A stretch of 54,160 nucleotides of DNA, taken from NCBI GenBank assembly GCA_002791575.1, contig PFXI01000083.1, positions 1 through 54,160 of the forward strand. Direction: 5' to 3'. Origin of the DNA: Zetaproteobacteria bacterium CG_4_9_14_3_um_filter_54_145. Lineage in GTDB: Bacteria; Pseudomonadota; Zetaproteobacteria; Mariprofundales; Mariprofundaceae. Of this stretch, positions 35,269-43,938 are shown in pieces (the first letter of the stretch is position 1; every line of letters begins with the position of its first letter). A program made the translations under genes and the position numbers. The notes under the pieces are model-generated. The model was not told where the DNA came from. It searched no databases and worked only from the letters and a program-made list of their open reading frames with translations.

Positions 35269-35553
35269 ATGAAAGCCATTGCAGCAAGAGAGGCCAAGAA
35301 TCGTTTTGGCGTATTGATTGACGCGGCCCAACGGGAGCCGGTGGCTATTGAAAAGCATGGTCGGGCTGTTGCTGTGATGATGTCGGTTGAGGAATACAGG
35401 AAAATCAAGCTGGAGCGCTTGCGCAAAGAGGTAAATCAGGGGCTGAATGAACTCGATAATGGTGAATATATAGCCATTGAGCGGGGGCACCTTCAGTCGC
35501 TGTTTGCTGACCTTAGGGCCAGTGGTGATGCAAGAAGAGTGGCCGGTGACTGA
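35269..35553 (+). CDS. Phd/YefM-type antitoxin
   Basis: 94 residues beginning MKAIAAREAKNRFGVLIDAA, followed by REPVAIEKHGRAVAVMMSVE. This is the Phd/YefM DNA-binding N-terminus, which represses its own operon, with a flexible C-terminal toxin-binding tail. Start at ATG 35269 with AGAGG eight bases upstream. Its stop overlaps the GTG of the toxin gene by 8 bp. A type II toxin-antitoxin module. Confidence 0.85.
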   Translation: MKAIAAREAKNRFGVLIDAAQREPVAIEKHGRAVAVMMSVEEYRKIKLERLRKEVNQGLNELDNGEYIAIERGHLQSLFADLRASGDARRVAGD

Positions 35554-35836
35554 GATCCGGTTTTCAAACGCCTCTCTGGTCGACCTGGCGAATATTGAAG
35601 AATACACCACAATAACCTGGGGAATTGAGCAGACGAACAGGTATCTCAAGCAGCTTGAGTCGCGTCTGTACTGGCTAGCGGAGCAACCGCAACGGGGTCG
35701 AATGCGCGGCGAAATAGCAGAGGGGTTATTCAGTTTTCCTGAAGGCAGACATATGATCTACTATCGTGCTTATGATGGCGTAATGGAAGTTGCCCGTATC
35801 TTGCACTGCAATATGGATGTCGATCAGCAACTGTGA
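35546..35836 (+). CDS. RelE/ParE-type toxin
   Basis: About 96 residues: IRFSNASLVDLANIEEYTTI, then YWLAEQPQRGRMRGEIAEGL and IYYRAYDGVMEVARILHCNM, the layout of ParE (gyrase-inhibiting) toxins with 'RxxxH..MD' at the C-terminus. GTG start at 35546 overlaps the antitoxin stop by 8 bp, with AAGAAGAG upstream. An alternative ATG at 35528 adds six residues. The toxin looks complete. Confidence 0.82.
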   Translation: MTEIRFSNASLVDLANIEEYTTITWGIEQTNRYLKQLESRLYWLAEQPQRGRMRGEIAEGLFSFPEGRHMIYYRAYDGVMEVARILHCNMDVDQQL

Positions 35837-36034
35837 CGTGAATGGCCCGAATTCCCGGCAAGATTAAGGGTGACAAACTAAGATGCGCGAAGCGAGTCCT
35901 GACCCCTCCATGACCCATGGTGAAGGTGACTGAAAACTGAGTATATATCAATCCTATTTCGATTTTCTTCTGCCTCCATGTGGTTTATACTGCTAACAAG
36001 AATGTAGCAGACCTTTCGGGGTAAGGAGTATTTC

Positions 36035-36637
36035 ATGCCATCTTCTGACAATGTTTACGAAGCCCTGTTCAAATACACCAAAGCCTTGACCGTAGCGCTG
36101 GGATACCGGGATTCTATGACCCGGTTGCATTCAGATCGGGTGCGCAGCATCTCCATGTTGATCGGAAAACATCTTGGATTGGTTGGTGATGATTATAGCG
36201 CACTGAAAATGGGCTCATCCTTTCATGACATCGGCAAAATCGGCATACCGGACACGATTTTACTCAAGCCTGCGAGCTTGGATGCGGATGAGTGGAAAGA
36301 GATGAAAAGGCATTCAGAGTATGGTGAAGCGATCATCGCCGCATCCGGCTTTGAAGGCTCAGATCGGGCGGCCAAGGCGATTCGCCACCATCATGAGCAC
36401 TTTGATGGTGGCGGCTATCCGGATGGTCTTGCAGGTTCGGAGATTCCCTTATGCTCACGGATCATGGCGCTGGCTGACAGCTACGATGCCATGGCTGTAA
36501 CACGCTCTTATCACCGAGCTAGAAACCATCAGGAAATCATGTCTGTCATGCTTGGTGAAAGAGGCACAAAGTTTGAGCCTCGGCTATTTGAGGCATTTTG
36601 CGAATGTATCGAAAGGAGCCCGATGAAGGTCAGGTAG
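36035..36637 (+). CDS. Stand-alone HD-GYP domain protein
   Basis: 200 residues consisting almost entirely of an HD-GYP domain, a c-di-GMP phosphodiesterase class. The metal motif is SSFHDIGKIGIPDTILLKP, and the signature is HHHEHFDGGGYPDGLAG; both are intact. H at YRDSMTRLHSDRVR supplies the first metal ligand. No receiver or sensor domain is attached. AAGGAG lies six bases before the ATG. Single gene after the toxin-antitoxin pair. It could counteract the GGDEF protein at 31886-33382. Confidence 0.88.
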   Translation: MPSSDNVYEALFKYTKALTVALGYRDSMTRLHSDRVRSISMLIGKHLGLVGDDYSALKMGSSFHDIGKIGIPDTILLKPASLDADEWKEMKRHSEYGEAIIAASGFEGSDRAAKAIRHHHEHFDGGGYPDGLAGSEIPLCSRIMALADSYDAMAVTRSYHRARNHQEIMSVMLGERGTKFEPRLFEAFCECIERSPMKVR

Positions 36638-36799
36638 GTGCAAACCCTGTCATCCGAAGAGACAAGTGATGGTGTCAGGTATGATTTGTTGGCTTCCAGT
36701 GAGTGGGGGCATTGTTATGCAGCATTTTTTGGTAGGAGAGTGCAGTGCTGGATTTGTTGATTGGGAGTTATGCTTTTTCTCCGAGTGCGCTTTACCGGC

Positions 36800-36840
36800 T
36801 TGACTGGGCGGGGGTGTATCAATATTGTTCGCCGCCCTCG
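36800..36840 (+). promoter_or_regulatory. tRNA promoter with GC-rich discriminator
   Basis: -35 TTGACT (36800-36805), 17-base spacer, -10 TATTGT (36823-36828), then TCGCCGCCCTCGC. The same layout and discriminator precede two other tRNA units (48920 and 52964). GC-rich discriminators are the hallmark of stringently controlled stable-RNA promoters. Confidence 0.7.
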
Positions 36841-36858
36841 CAAGAGGATTACCCATAT

Positions 36859-36933
36859 AGGCTCGTAGCTCAGGGGTAGAGCACCACCTTGACATGGTGG
36901 GGGTCGGCGGTTCGAAACCGCCCGAGCCTACCA
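36859..36933 (+). tRNA. tRNA-Val (GAC)
   Basis: Acceptor AGGCTCG pairs with CGAGCCT; anticodon stem CCACC/GGTGG with loop TTGACAT gives anticodon GAC. T arm is GGCGG TTCGAAA CCGCC. CCA is encoded. A strong terminator follows. Confidence 0.95.
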
Positions 36934-36959
36934 TTTACAGATAGATCGATTAAACAGCA

Positions 36960-36988
36960 GGCCGGACTGATTCAGTCCGGCCTTTTTT
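36960..36988 (+). terminator. Intrinsic terminator after tRNA-Val
   Basis: GGCCGGACTG pairs with CAGTCCGGCC across a 3-base loop, followed by six T. It separates the tRNA from thrS. Confidence 0.9.
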
Positions 36989-37060
36989 AATCAGGCTCTT
37001 GGCGTATGTCGTTGCAGCGCTAGGATGCAGACCTTTCAAAGCCGGAGGAAGCGCATCGCC

Positions 37061-38965
37061 ATGAATATTTCACTGCCAGACGGCTCAAGCCGCACGCTCA
37101 ATGAAGGCGCAACCGCCTATGATCTGGCTGCCGATATCGGTGCCGGTCTTGCGCGTGCAACGATCGCCGCCACCGTTAATGGCAAACAGGTGGATGTTTC
37201 GCATCTGCTCAATGATGGCGATACCGTATCCCTGATTACCGAAAAGTCCGATGAGGGGCTGGAAGTTATCCGCCACTCGATGTCGCATCTGATGGCCATG
37301 GCTGTGCAGGAAGTGTTTCCCGGCGCACAGGTAACGATCGGTCCGGTGATTGAAGATGGTTTCTATTATGATTTTGCCTATGAGCGTGCATTTACACCGG
37401 ACGATCTGACCAAGATTGAAGAGAAGATGCGTCAGCTGGCCAACCGTAAGCTGCCGATTACCCGTGAAGAGTGGGACCGCGATGCGGCGATTGCCCACTT
37501 CGAGGGGATTGGCGAAATCTACAAGGCCAAGCTGATCGGCCGTATTCCGGCCGGCGAAACTGTGAGCCTCTACAAGCAGGGTGAGTGGTCTGATCTCTGC
37601 CGTGGCCCGCATGTGCCGAATACCGGCGTACTCAAGCACTTTAAGTTAATGAAGGTCTCCGGCGCTTACTGGGAAGGCAACTCGGACAACGAGCAGCTCT
37701 GCCGCATCTATGGCACGGCCTGGGCCTCCAAGGGCGATCTGAATGCTTATCTGACCCGGCTGGAAGAGGCGGAGAAGCGCGATCATCGCAAGCTGGCCAA
37801 AACACTGGATCTGTTTCATCTGCAGGAAGAAGCACCCGGCATGATCTTCTGGCATCCGAAGGGGTGGACCGTCTGGCAGCAGGTGGAGAACGAGATTCGC
37901 GGCGTGATGCGCGATAACGGCTATCAGGAGATCAAGACACCGCAGATGGTGGATCGCAAGCTGTGGGAGAAATCCGGCCACTGGGACAAGTTCCGTGCCG
38001 AGATGTTCACCACCAGTACCGAGAATCGCGACTATGCGATCAAGCCGATGAACTGCCCGTGCCACATTCAGGTGTATAACCAGAACCTGCACTCCTATCG
38101 TGAGCTGCCGCTGCGTCTGGCCGAATTCGGCTCCTGCCACCGCAATGAGCCATCCGGCACGCTGCACGGCCTGATGCGTCTGCGTAACTTTGTACAGGAT
38201 GATGCGCATATCTTCTGTACCGAAGCGCAGATTCAGGACGAGGTATGTGACTTTATTGATCTGACCTATGATGTGTACAAGCGCTTCGGCTTTGAAGAGG
38301 TGATTATTTTCCTCTCCGATCGGCCGGAAAACCGGGTTGGTACCGATGAGCAGTGGGACAAGGCTGAAGCTGCGCTGCATCAGGCGCTGGGTTCCAAGGG
38401 GATTGAATACGGCCTGAATCCGGGCGAGGGCGCGTTTTACGGGCCGAAGATCGAGTTTTCACTGAAGGATTGTCTGGGTCGTGTATGGCAGTGTGGTACC
38501 ATTCAGGTGGACTTCTCGATGCCGGGCAAGCTGGGTGCTGAATATGTGGCAGAAGACTCTTCCCGTCAGACGCCGGTAATGCTGCATCGTGCCATTCTCG
38601 GTTCAATGGAGCGTTTTATCGGCATCCTGATCGAACATCATGAAGGCAAGTTCCCGTTCTGGCTGGCGCCGGTGCAGGCCGTGGTGTGTAATATCACTGA
38701 TACACAGAGCGAATATGTGACTGAAGTGACCAATTCTATGCATGCTGCGGGCTTTCGTGTAGAAATGGACTTGCGAAATGAGAAGGTCGGCTATAAAGTG
38801 CGCGCCCACACCCTGGCGAGGGTGCCGTACATCCTTGTTGCCGGAGATCGGGAACGTGATGAACGAACCATCAGTGTGCGTGATCGCAGTGGCCAGAATT
38901 TGGGTACATTCAGTGTTGATGACTGGATTGCCGAAATGGCCGACATGCAGTTACGTCATGCCTGA
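37061..38965 (+). CDS. thrS: Threonyl-tRNA synthetase
   Basis: Class II synthetase, about 634 residues: N-terminal TGS domain ([20 protein letters not shown]), editing domain with [18 protein letters not shown] and [13 protein letters not shown] (the HxxxH and C/H zinc-like sites), catalytic core with [20 protein letters not shown], the [12 protein letters not shown]-like region ([17 protein letters not shown]), and a C-terminal anticodon-binding domain. Start at ATG 37061 with GGAGG twelve bases upstream, longer than usual; an ATG at 37025 is the alternative. Leads the thrS-infC-rpmI-rplT cluster. Confidence 0.97.
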   Translation: MNISLPDGSSRTLNEGATAYDLAADIGAGLARATIAATVNGKQVDVSHLLNDGDTVSLITEKSDEGLEVIRHSMSHLMAMAVQEVFPGAQVTIGPVIEDGFYYDFAYERAFTPDDLTKIEEKMRQLANRKLPITREEWDRDAAIAHFEGIGEIYKAKLIGRIPAGETVSLYKQGEWSDLCRGPHVPNTGVLKHFKLMKVSGAYWEGNSDNEQLCRIYGTAWASKGDLNAYLTRLEEAEKRDHRKLAKTLDLFHLQEEAPGMIFWHPKGWTVWQQVENEIRGVMRDNGYQEIKTPQMVDRKLWEKSGHWDKFRAEMFTTSTENRDYAIKPMNCPCHIQVYNQNLHSYRELPLRLAEFGSCHRNEPSGTLHGLMRLRNFVQDDAHIFCTEAQIQDEVCDFIDLTYDVYKRFGFEEVIIFLSDRPENRVGTDEQWDKAEAALHQALGSKGIEYGLNPGEGAFYGPKIEFSLKDCLGRVWQCGTIQVDFSMPGKLGAEYVAEDSSRQTPVMLHRAILGSMERFIGILIEHHEGKFPFWLAPVQAVVCNITDTQSEYVTEVTNSMHAAGFRVEMDLRNEKVGYKVRAHTLARVPYILVAGDRERDERTISVRDRSGQNLGTFSVDDWIAEMADMQLRHA

Positions 38966-38993
38966 GTGTGGAATGTGATATTGCTTGCTGAGC

Positions 38994-39000
38994 AAGGGGG
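38994..39000 (+). promoter_or_regulatory. Shine-Dalgarno site selecting an AUU start for infC
   Basis: AAGGGGG lies five bases before ATT at 39006 and can pair with the anti-SD over seven bases with one G-U pair. The in-frame TTG at 38985 has no such site. Confidence 0.65.
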
Positions 39001-39005
39001 CTCGT

Positions 39006-39521
39006 ATTAAAAAGGATTTACCAATCAATTTCGAGATTAACGCGGATTCAGTGCGTGTGGTCGTTGATACAACAGGCGAACAGTTAGGTGTTCTCTCTTT
39101 AAGAGAAGCAGTTGCTGCCGCAGAAGCTAATGGGCTAGATCTGGTGCTGATGGCGGCCAAGAGTAATCCGCCTGTTTGCCGCATCATGGACTATGGTAAA
39201 TACAAGTACGAGCAGAGCAAAAAAGCAAATGCTGCCAAGAAACGTCAGCATGTGATGCAGATCAAGGAAGTGAAGGTACGTGCCAGCACGGACAAACATG
39301 ATCTTGATGTGAAGCTGAAGCGATCAATACAGTTTTTGTCCGAGGGCAACAAGGTGAAAGTTACACTGCGTTTCCGCGGACGTGAAATGGCTCATACTGA
39401 ACAGGGTTTGGCGCAGATGAAACATGTTGCCGAACAGGTTGCTGAGTATGGTAAGCCGGAAAAAATGCCAAATATGGAAGGGCGTCAGATGATCATGGTT
39501 CTGGCCCCTCTGAAAAAGTAA
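39006..39521 (+). CDS. infC: Translation initiation factor IF-3 (probable AUU start)
   Basis: Initiation factor 3, which keeps 30S subunits free and checks start codons. The N-domain has INADSVRVVVDTTGEQLGVL and PPVCRIMDYGKYKYEQSKK; the C-domain has IKEVKVRASTDKHDLDVKLK and VKVTLRFRGREMAHTEQG. There is no ATG or GTG in frame near the expected start. ATT at 39006 is followed by AAA, as in E. coli infC, and stands five bases after AAGGGGG, so an AUU start giving about 171 residues is the best choice. TTG at 38985 gives 178 residues but lacks a ribosome site. AUU starts let IF-3 repress its own synthesis. Confidence 0.93.
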   Translation: MKKDLPINFEINADSVRVVVDTTGEQLGVLSLREAVAAAEANGLDLVLMAAKSNPPVCRIMDYGKYKYEQSKKANAAKKRQHVMQIKEVKVRASTDKHDLDVKLKRSIQFLSEGNKVKVTLRFRGREMAHTEQGLAQMKHVAEQVAEYGKPEKMPNMEGRQMIMVLAPLKK

Positions 39522-39536
39522 GGAAGGTCCAGGACA

Positions 39537-39737
39537 ATGCCTAAGATGAAATCAAACAGTGGTGCTGCCAAGCGCTTTTCCAAGACGGGAAGCGGTAAAT
39601 GGAAGCGCAACAAGGCTTTCGGGAGTCATATCCTGACCAAAAAGTCGCCCAAGCGTAAGCGCAATATGCGCGGAACAGAACTGGTATCCGGTTCTGATGC
39701 GAAGTCACTGGAACGTTTAGTTCCAGGCCGCGGCTAA
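39537..39737 (+). CDS. rpmI: 50S ribosomal protein L35
   Basis: 66 residues: [40 protein letters not shown] and a typical basic C-terminus, the full length of L35. It sits 15 bp after infC and 26 bp before rplT. In enterobacteria rpmI and rplT are translationally coupled and repressed by L20; the same gene order here makes that plausible but unproved. Confidence 0.97.
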   Translation: MPKMKSNSGAAKRFSKTGSGKWKRNKAFGSHILTKKSPKRKRNMRGTELVSGSDAKSLERLVPGRG

Positions 39738-39763
39738 GACAGTTATTAGGTTAGGAGAGATAT

Positions 39764-40117
39764 ATGCCTCGCGTTAAATCCGGAGTACAGGCGCACGCGC
39801 GCCACAAGAGTGTTATCAAGGCAGCCAAAGGCTACCGTGGTCGTCGTAAGAGCTGTTTTCGTGTTGCCACCCAGGCAGTCGATAAAGCACGCCAGTACGC
39901 CTACCGCGACCGTAAGGTCAAGAAACGTGACTTCCGCAGCTTGTGGATTGTCCGTATCAATGCAGCTGCCAAACTGAATGGCCTGAGCTATTCACGCTTC
40001 ATGCACGGTCTGAATCTGGCCGGCATCGAGCTGGATCGTAAGGTACTGGCTGATATGGCTGTGCTGGATGCAGCAGGTTTTGCAACGCTGGTAGAAGCAG
40101 CGCGCGCACAGCTTTAA
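39764..40117 (+). CDS. rplT: 50S ribosomal protein L20
   Basis: 117 residues: [60 protein letters not shown] and [20 protein letters not shown], all characteristic of L20, a large-subunit assembly protein and, in several bacteria, a repressor of its own operon. AGGAGAG lies just before the ATG. A strong terminator at 40166 ends the unit before pheST. Confidence 0.97.
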   Translation: MPRVKSGVQAHARHKSVIKAAKGYRGRRKSCFRVATQAVDKARQYAYRDRKVKKRDFRSLWIVRINAAAKLNGLSYSRFMHGLNLAGIELDRKVLADMAVLDAAGFATLVEAARAQL

Positions 40118-40165
40118 GTAATAGTCTCTGATCCGGTTTTTACCGGCTCTGAATGATGAAATACA

Positions 40166-40198
40166 AAGGCAGGGCTGTTCACACAGTCCTGCCTTTTT
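40166..40198 (+). terminator. Intrinsic terminator between rplT and pheS
   Basis: GGCAGGGCTGT pairs with ACAGTCCTGCC (one G-T) over TCAC, followed by five T. Confidence 0.9.
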
Positions 40199-40239
40199 CG
40201 TGGCTAACTGTTTGGTCAAAAGTTTTTGCCGTAGCGGAT

Positions 40240-40375
40240 GTACAGTTACGCAGAGAAAAGGCGTCATGAAGATATGACATGGGTTTATGCTTGCGCTCGC
40301 ACGCTCTCATCCGCCCGGGATTCAGTTATCTATCATGCTTTTGCTTTGCATCAATCTGCATCCTCTGTGGTGAGA
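40240..40375. repeat. Intergenic inverted-repeat element, degraded copy 1
   Basis: The right arm at 40341-40374, read on the minus strand, is TCACCACAGAGGATGCAGAT followed by TGATGCAAAGCAA. It matches the arm of the copy at 49571 at most positions. The left arm near 40247-40260 (TTACGCAGAGAAAAGG) is weak. The element ends right at the pheS ribosome site. Confidence 0.5.
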
Positions 40376-40389
40376 AAAAAGGGGTATGT

Positions 40390-41475
40390 ATGAGCGAGAT
40401 AGATTCGCTGAAAGCTCAGCTTGAATCATTGCAGTCCGAGGCGTTGAGTGCTTTTGACTCCGCTGCGGATTCGGCTGCATTGCAGTTGCTGCGTGTTCAC
40501 TATCTGGGCAAGAAGGGTGCATTGACTGAGGTGCTCAAGGGGGTCGGCAAACTGCCGCCACAGGAGCGACCGGTGATCGGTCAGTATGTCAATCAGGCCA
40601 AAGCGGTACTCTCGGCGGCACTCGACAGGTGTGAGGCTACGCTCTCGGCACAGGGAAAAAGCGCCCGCATCGAGGCTGAACGGATCGATGTGACCCTGTC
40701 CGGCCGCAAGCTTCCTGCCGGCGCACTGCATCCGGTGCAGCAGGGGCTGGATGAGATTACCGCCATCTTCGCTCAGATGGGCTTTGCCATTGCTGAAGGA
40801 CCTGAAATCGAGGATGAGTTTCACAACTTCGATGCGCTGAATATTCCGCCGGAGCATCCGGCGCGTGCCATGCACGATACCTTCTTCCTCAAGGATCTGA
40901 CGCATGGTGATGCTGCCGAGCCTATGCTGCTGCGCACGCATACCTCGCCTGTACAGATTCGTACGATGAAGCGCTTTCTGGCCGAAAACGGTGAGCCGCC
41001 ACTGGCTGTGGTTGCGCCGGGCCGTGTCTACCGCTGCGATTACGATGTGACCCATTCACCGATGTTTCATCAGGTGGAGGTGTTCAAGGTCGATCGCGAT
41101 GTATCGATGGCGCATCTCAAGGGTGTACTCAAACATTTTCTCTCCACCTATTTTGAAAAGGATGTCGGCATTCGCCTGCGTCCGCACTATTTCCCGTTTA
41201 CAGAGCCCTCCGCGGAAGTGGATATCTCCTGCGTCTTCTGTGCAGGCAAGGGTTGCCGCATCTGCAAGGGCAGTGGCTGGATTGAGGTGCTGGGCTCGGG
41301 CATGATCCATCCCAATGTAATGCGCTCTGTTGGCGTGGATTCATCTGAATTCTCAGGCTTTGCCTTCGGCCTCGGCGTGGAGCGACTGGTCATGCTCAAG
41401 CAGGGTATTCCGGATTTAAGACTGTTCTTTGAAAATGATGTCCGATTCCTGCGCCGGATGGGGGTCCCGCTATGA
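40390..41475 (+). CDS. pheS: Phenylalanyl-tRNA synthetase alpha subunit
   Basis: 361-residue class II catalytic subunit of the alpha2-beta2 enzyme. Seen: LHPVQQGLDEITAIFAQMGF, EDEFHNFDALNIPPEHPARA, LLRTHTSPVQIRTM (motif 2 region), VYRCDYDVTHSPMFHQVEVF, and GLGVERLVMLKQGIPDLRLF (motif 3). Residues 1-90 form the tRNA-binding coiled coil. Start at ATG 40390, where homology begins; the frame is open upstream to 40279 through a degraded repeat element. No Phe-rich leader peptide or attenuator was found. Overlaps pheT by 4 bp. Confidence 0.97.
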   Translation: MSEIDSLKAQLESLQSEALSAFDSAADSAALQLLRVHYLGKKGALTEVLKGVGKLPPQERPVIGQYVNQAKAVLSAALDRCEATLSAQGKSARIEAERIDVTLSGRKLPAGALHPVQQGLDEITAIFAQMGFAIAEGPEIEDEFHNFDALNIPPEHPARAMHDTFFLKDLTHGDAAEPMLLRTHTSPVQIRTMKRFLAENGEPPLAVVAPGRVYRCDYDVTHSPMFHQVEVFKVDRDVSMAHLKGVLKHFLSTYFEKDVGIRLRPHYFPFTEPSAEVDISCVFCAGKGCRICKGSGWIEVLGSGMIHPNVMRSVGVDSSEFSGFAFGLGVERLVMLKQGIPDLRLFFENDVRFLRRMGVPL

Positions 41476-43826
41476 AAATTCCATTCTCCTGGCTGAAAGC
41501 TTATGTGCCGCTGACGGCAACACCGGCGCAGATTGCCGATGATCTGGTGCGCTTGGGGCATGAGGTTGAGGCGGTGGAGTTGCCGCGCGCCGCCGTGCAC
41601 GGGGTACGCGTTGGCCTGATCACCGCAAAGCAGCCGCATCCGGATGCCGATAAACTGAGTCTGTTGAAGATCGATATCGGCGAGACGGAAGAGCTGGCGA
41701 TCGTTTGCGGCGCCGCCAATATGGGCGAGGGTGACAAGGTGCCTGTCGCCACAATCGGTACCACGCTGCCGGGCGGACTGGTGATCAAGCAGGGTAAAAT
41801 CCGCGGCGAGACCAGTTTCGGCATGTGCTGCTCGGAAGTAGAGCTGGGGCTGGCTGATGAATCGGCCGGCCTGCTGATTTTGCCGGCTGATGCGCCGGTT
41901 GGTGCACAGGTGGGTGAATATCTGACGCTGGAAGAGGCGGTGTTTGATCTCTCCATTACCCCGAATCGTGGTGACTGCATGAATGCGCGCGGTATTGCGC
42001 GCGATCTGGCGGCTGATGCAGGCTTGCCGTTCACCGATATCAGCGTGGCGGAGATTGCTGTTGATACAGCGGTTACGACGCCGCGCGTCACTGTCAGCGC
42101 CGGGCAGGATGCGCCGGTCTATATGGCCAGACGCATCGACGGCATCACGCTGGCCGACTCACCGGCCTGGATGCAGGCGAGCCTGCTGATGGCCGGTATG
42201 CGCCCGATCAATGGCGTGGTTGATATATTGAACTATGTGATGCTGACGCAGGGGCAGCCGATGCATGCCTTTGATGCCGATACGCTGCACGGCGATATCA
42301 CTGTCAGATCGGCAGTCGATGGCGAGGATTTTGCCGCACTCGACGGACGCGAATTGAAGCTGCATACGGGTGATCTGGTGGTCAGCGATGAGCGGAGCGT
42401 CATTGCACTGGCCGGTATCATGGGCTCGGCAGCATCGGGTGTCAGTGAAGGCACGGTCAATATCGTGCTGGAGTCTGCATTCTTCCGGCCTGCCCGCGTC
42501 AGTGAGACGCGCCGTACCTATGCGATGGTTTCGGAAGCATCGATGCGCTTTGAGCGCGGTGTTGATCCGGCTGTTGTGGCCATGGCCATGCAGCAGGCGA
42601 CTGCCCTGATTATCGACCTCTGCGGTGGTACATCCGGTGAGATCGCCGTCTGCGGTGATGCCGGAGCGATCAATGCCGGACGCACGGTGAGCTGTTCGCT
42701 CTCCCGTATCGAATCGAGACTGGGTGTGGCTGTACCTGCGGCACTCGATGTCGTGCTGGCTCGTATGGGCTTTGTTATGCAACGTGACGGTGATCTGCTG
42801 ACGGTCCATGTACCGTCATTTCGTCACGATGTAACGATTCCCGAGGATCTCTCCGAGGAGTATGCGCGCGTGATCGGCTTTGATGCGATTCCCACGCTGC
42901 TGCCGCCGCTGGCAACCACGGCACCCGTCAGGCCGGATCGATTTATTCATGATGCCGTAGCGGGTGGTTTCCTGCAGGCGGTAACCTACGCCTTTATCTC
43001 AGCCGATGAGCAGCGGCTGTTTGTTGCCGATGACGGGCTGGATATTGCGCTGGCCAACCCGATCTCGGATGCGATGAGCGTGATGCGCAGATCTGTCTGG
43101 CCGGGTCTGCTCAATGCCGCAAGGCGGAATCTGAACCGGCAGCAGCCGGGTGTGGCGCTGGCAGAACAGGGGCGTGTCTATCTGCGTACGGATGCCGGCC
43201 ATGATGAGAATAATGTACTGGCCTGGCTGATGACCGGCGAGGTGGAGCAGGATCAGTGGTATGGTGATGCGCGCGCTGCTGATTTCTTCGATCTGAAAGG
43301 GGCTGTGGAAACATGGCTGCAAGTGCGCGGCCTGAACGGACGCTTTATTGCCGATGACAGCATGCAGGGCTTGCAGGCAGGTCAGAGCGCAAAGATCATG
43401 GTTGGGCGTGCCGAGGCCGGCCGTATTGGGCGTGTGGATACCGATCTGGCAGAGCAGTTTGATATAGATGCACCGGTCTTTGTGGCCGAGCTGAATCTGG
43501 ATCTGCTGCCGCAGGGGAAGCAGGCGAAGTTTGCGCCGCTGGCTGAATTTCCTGCTGTAGAGCGCGATCTGGTCTTCCTGTTTGACCGGGGCGTCTCATC
43601 GGAAGCGGTGCTCAATGCTGTCAGAAGTGGTGGCGGCAAGCTGCTGACCGATGCGCGTATTTTCGATCGCTATGATGGCAAGGGTGTACCCGACGGTAAG
43701 GTGAGTCTTGGTATCCGCTTCGGCCTGCAGGATGCCAAACGCACCCTGACTCAGGCTGATTCCGATGCCGCTTCCAGCGCCATTATCGCTGCTATGGACA
43801 AGCGTTTCGGAGCAGCCCTGCGCTAG
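41472..43826 (+). CDS. pheT: Phenylalanyl-tRNA synthetase beta subunit
   Basis: 784 residues. N-terminal tRNA-binding OB domain (VGLITAKQPHPDADKLSLLK, ACGAANMGEG-like IVCGAANMGEGDKVPVATIG), B3/B4 editing region (FDLSITPNRGDCMNARGIAR), B5 (SCSLSRIESRLGVAVPAALD; VPSFRHDVTIPEDLSEEYAR), the catalytic-like core, and a C-terminal ferredoxin fold (FPAVERDLVFLFDRG ... SLGIRFGLQDAKRTLTQ). Length and order are canonical. ATGA overlap with pheS. The usual neighbour ihfA does not follow. Confidence 0.97.
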   Translation: MKIPFSWLKAYVPLTATPAQIADDLVRLGHEVEAVELPRAAVHGVRVGLITAKQPHPDADKLSLLKIDIGETEELAIVCGAANMGEGDKVPVATIGTTLPGGLVIKQGKIRGETSFGMCCSEVELGLADESAGLLILPADAPVGAQVGEYLTLEEAVFDLSITPNRGDCMNARGIARDLAADAGLPFTDISVAEIAVDTAVTTPRVTVSAGQDAPVYMARRIDGITLADSPAWMQASLLMAGMRPINGVVDILNYVMLTQGQPMHAFDADTLHGDITVRSAVDGEDFAALDGRELKLHTGDLVVSDERSVIALAGIMGSAASGVSEGTVNIVLESAFFRPARVSETRRTYAMVSEASMRFERGVDPAVVAMAMQQATALIIDLCGGTSGEIAVCGDAGAINAGRTVSCSLSRIESRLGVAVPAALDVVLARMGFVMQRDGDLLTVHVPSFRHDVTIPEDLSEEYARVIGFDAIPTLLPPLATTAPVRPDRFIHDAVAGGFLQAVTYAFISADEQRLFVADDGLDIALANPISDAMSVMRRSVWPGLLNAARRNLNRQQPGVALAEQGRVYLRTDAGHDENNVLAWLMTGEVEQDQWYGDARAADFFDLKGAVETWLQVRGLNGRFIADDSMQGLQAGQSAKIMVGRAEAGRIGRVDTDLAEQFDIDAPVFVAELNLDLLPQGKQAKFAPLAEFPAVERDLVFLFDRGVSSEAVLNAVRSGGGKLLTDARIFDRYDGKGVPDGKVSLGIRFGLQDAKRTLTQADSDAASSAIIAAMDKRFGAALR

Positions 43827-43840
43827 CCGTTTTTGGAAAC

Positions 43841-43864
43841 AGGGCGGATTACTCTCCGCCCTGA
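43841..43864 (+). terminator. Probable terminator after pheT
   Basis: CAGGGCGGA and TCCGCCCTG form a perfect 9-bp stem around TTACTC, 14 bp after the pheT stop. The following ATCTTCC has only a weak T-run, so termination may be partial. Confidence 0.5.
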
Positions 43865-43938
43865 TCTTCCGAGCTGAATTTGCGCAAGTCTGTACGCTCG
43901 TCTATATCTCCCTGTAAACAATCAGGGGGAGGCAGGCG

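Noticed and set aside
40118-40389. Phe-rich leader peptide or attenuator for pheST.
   Set aside because: The gap holds the rplT terminator and a degraded repeat; no leader with clustered Phe codons and alternative hairpins was seen.
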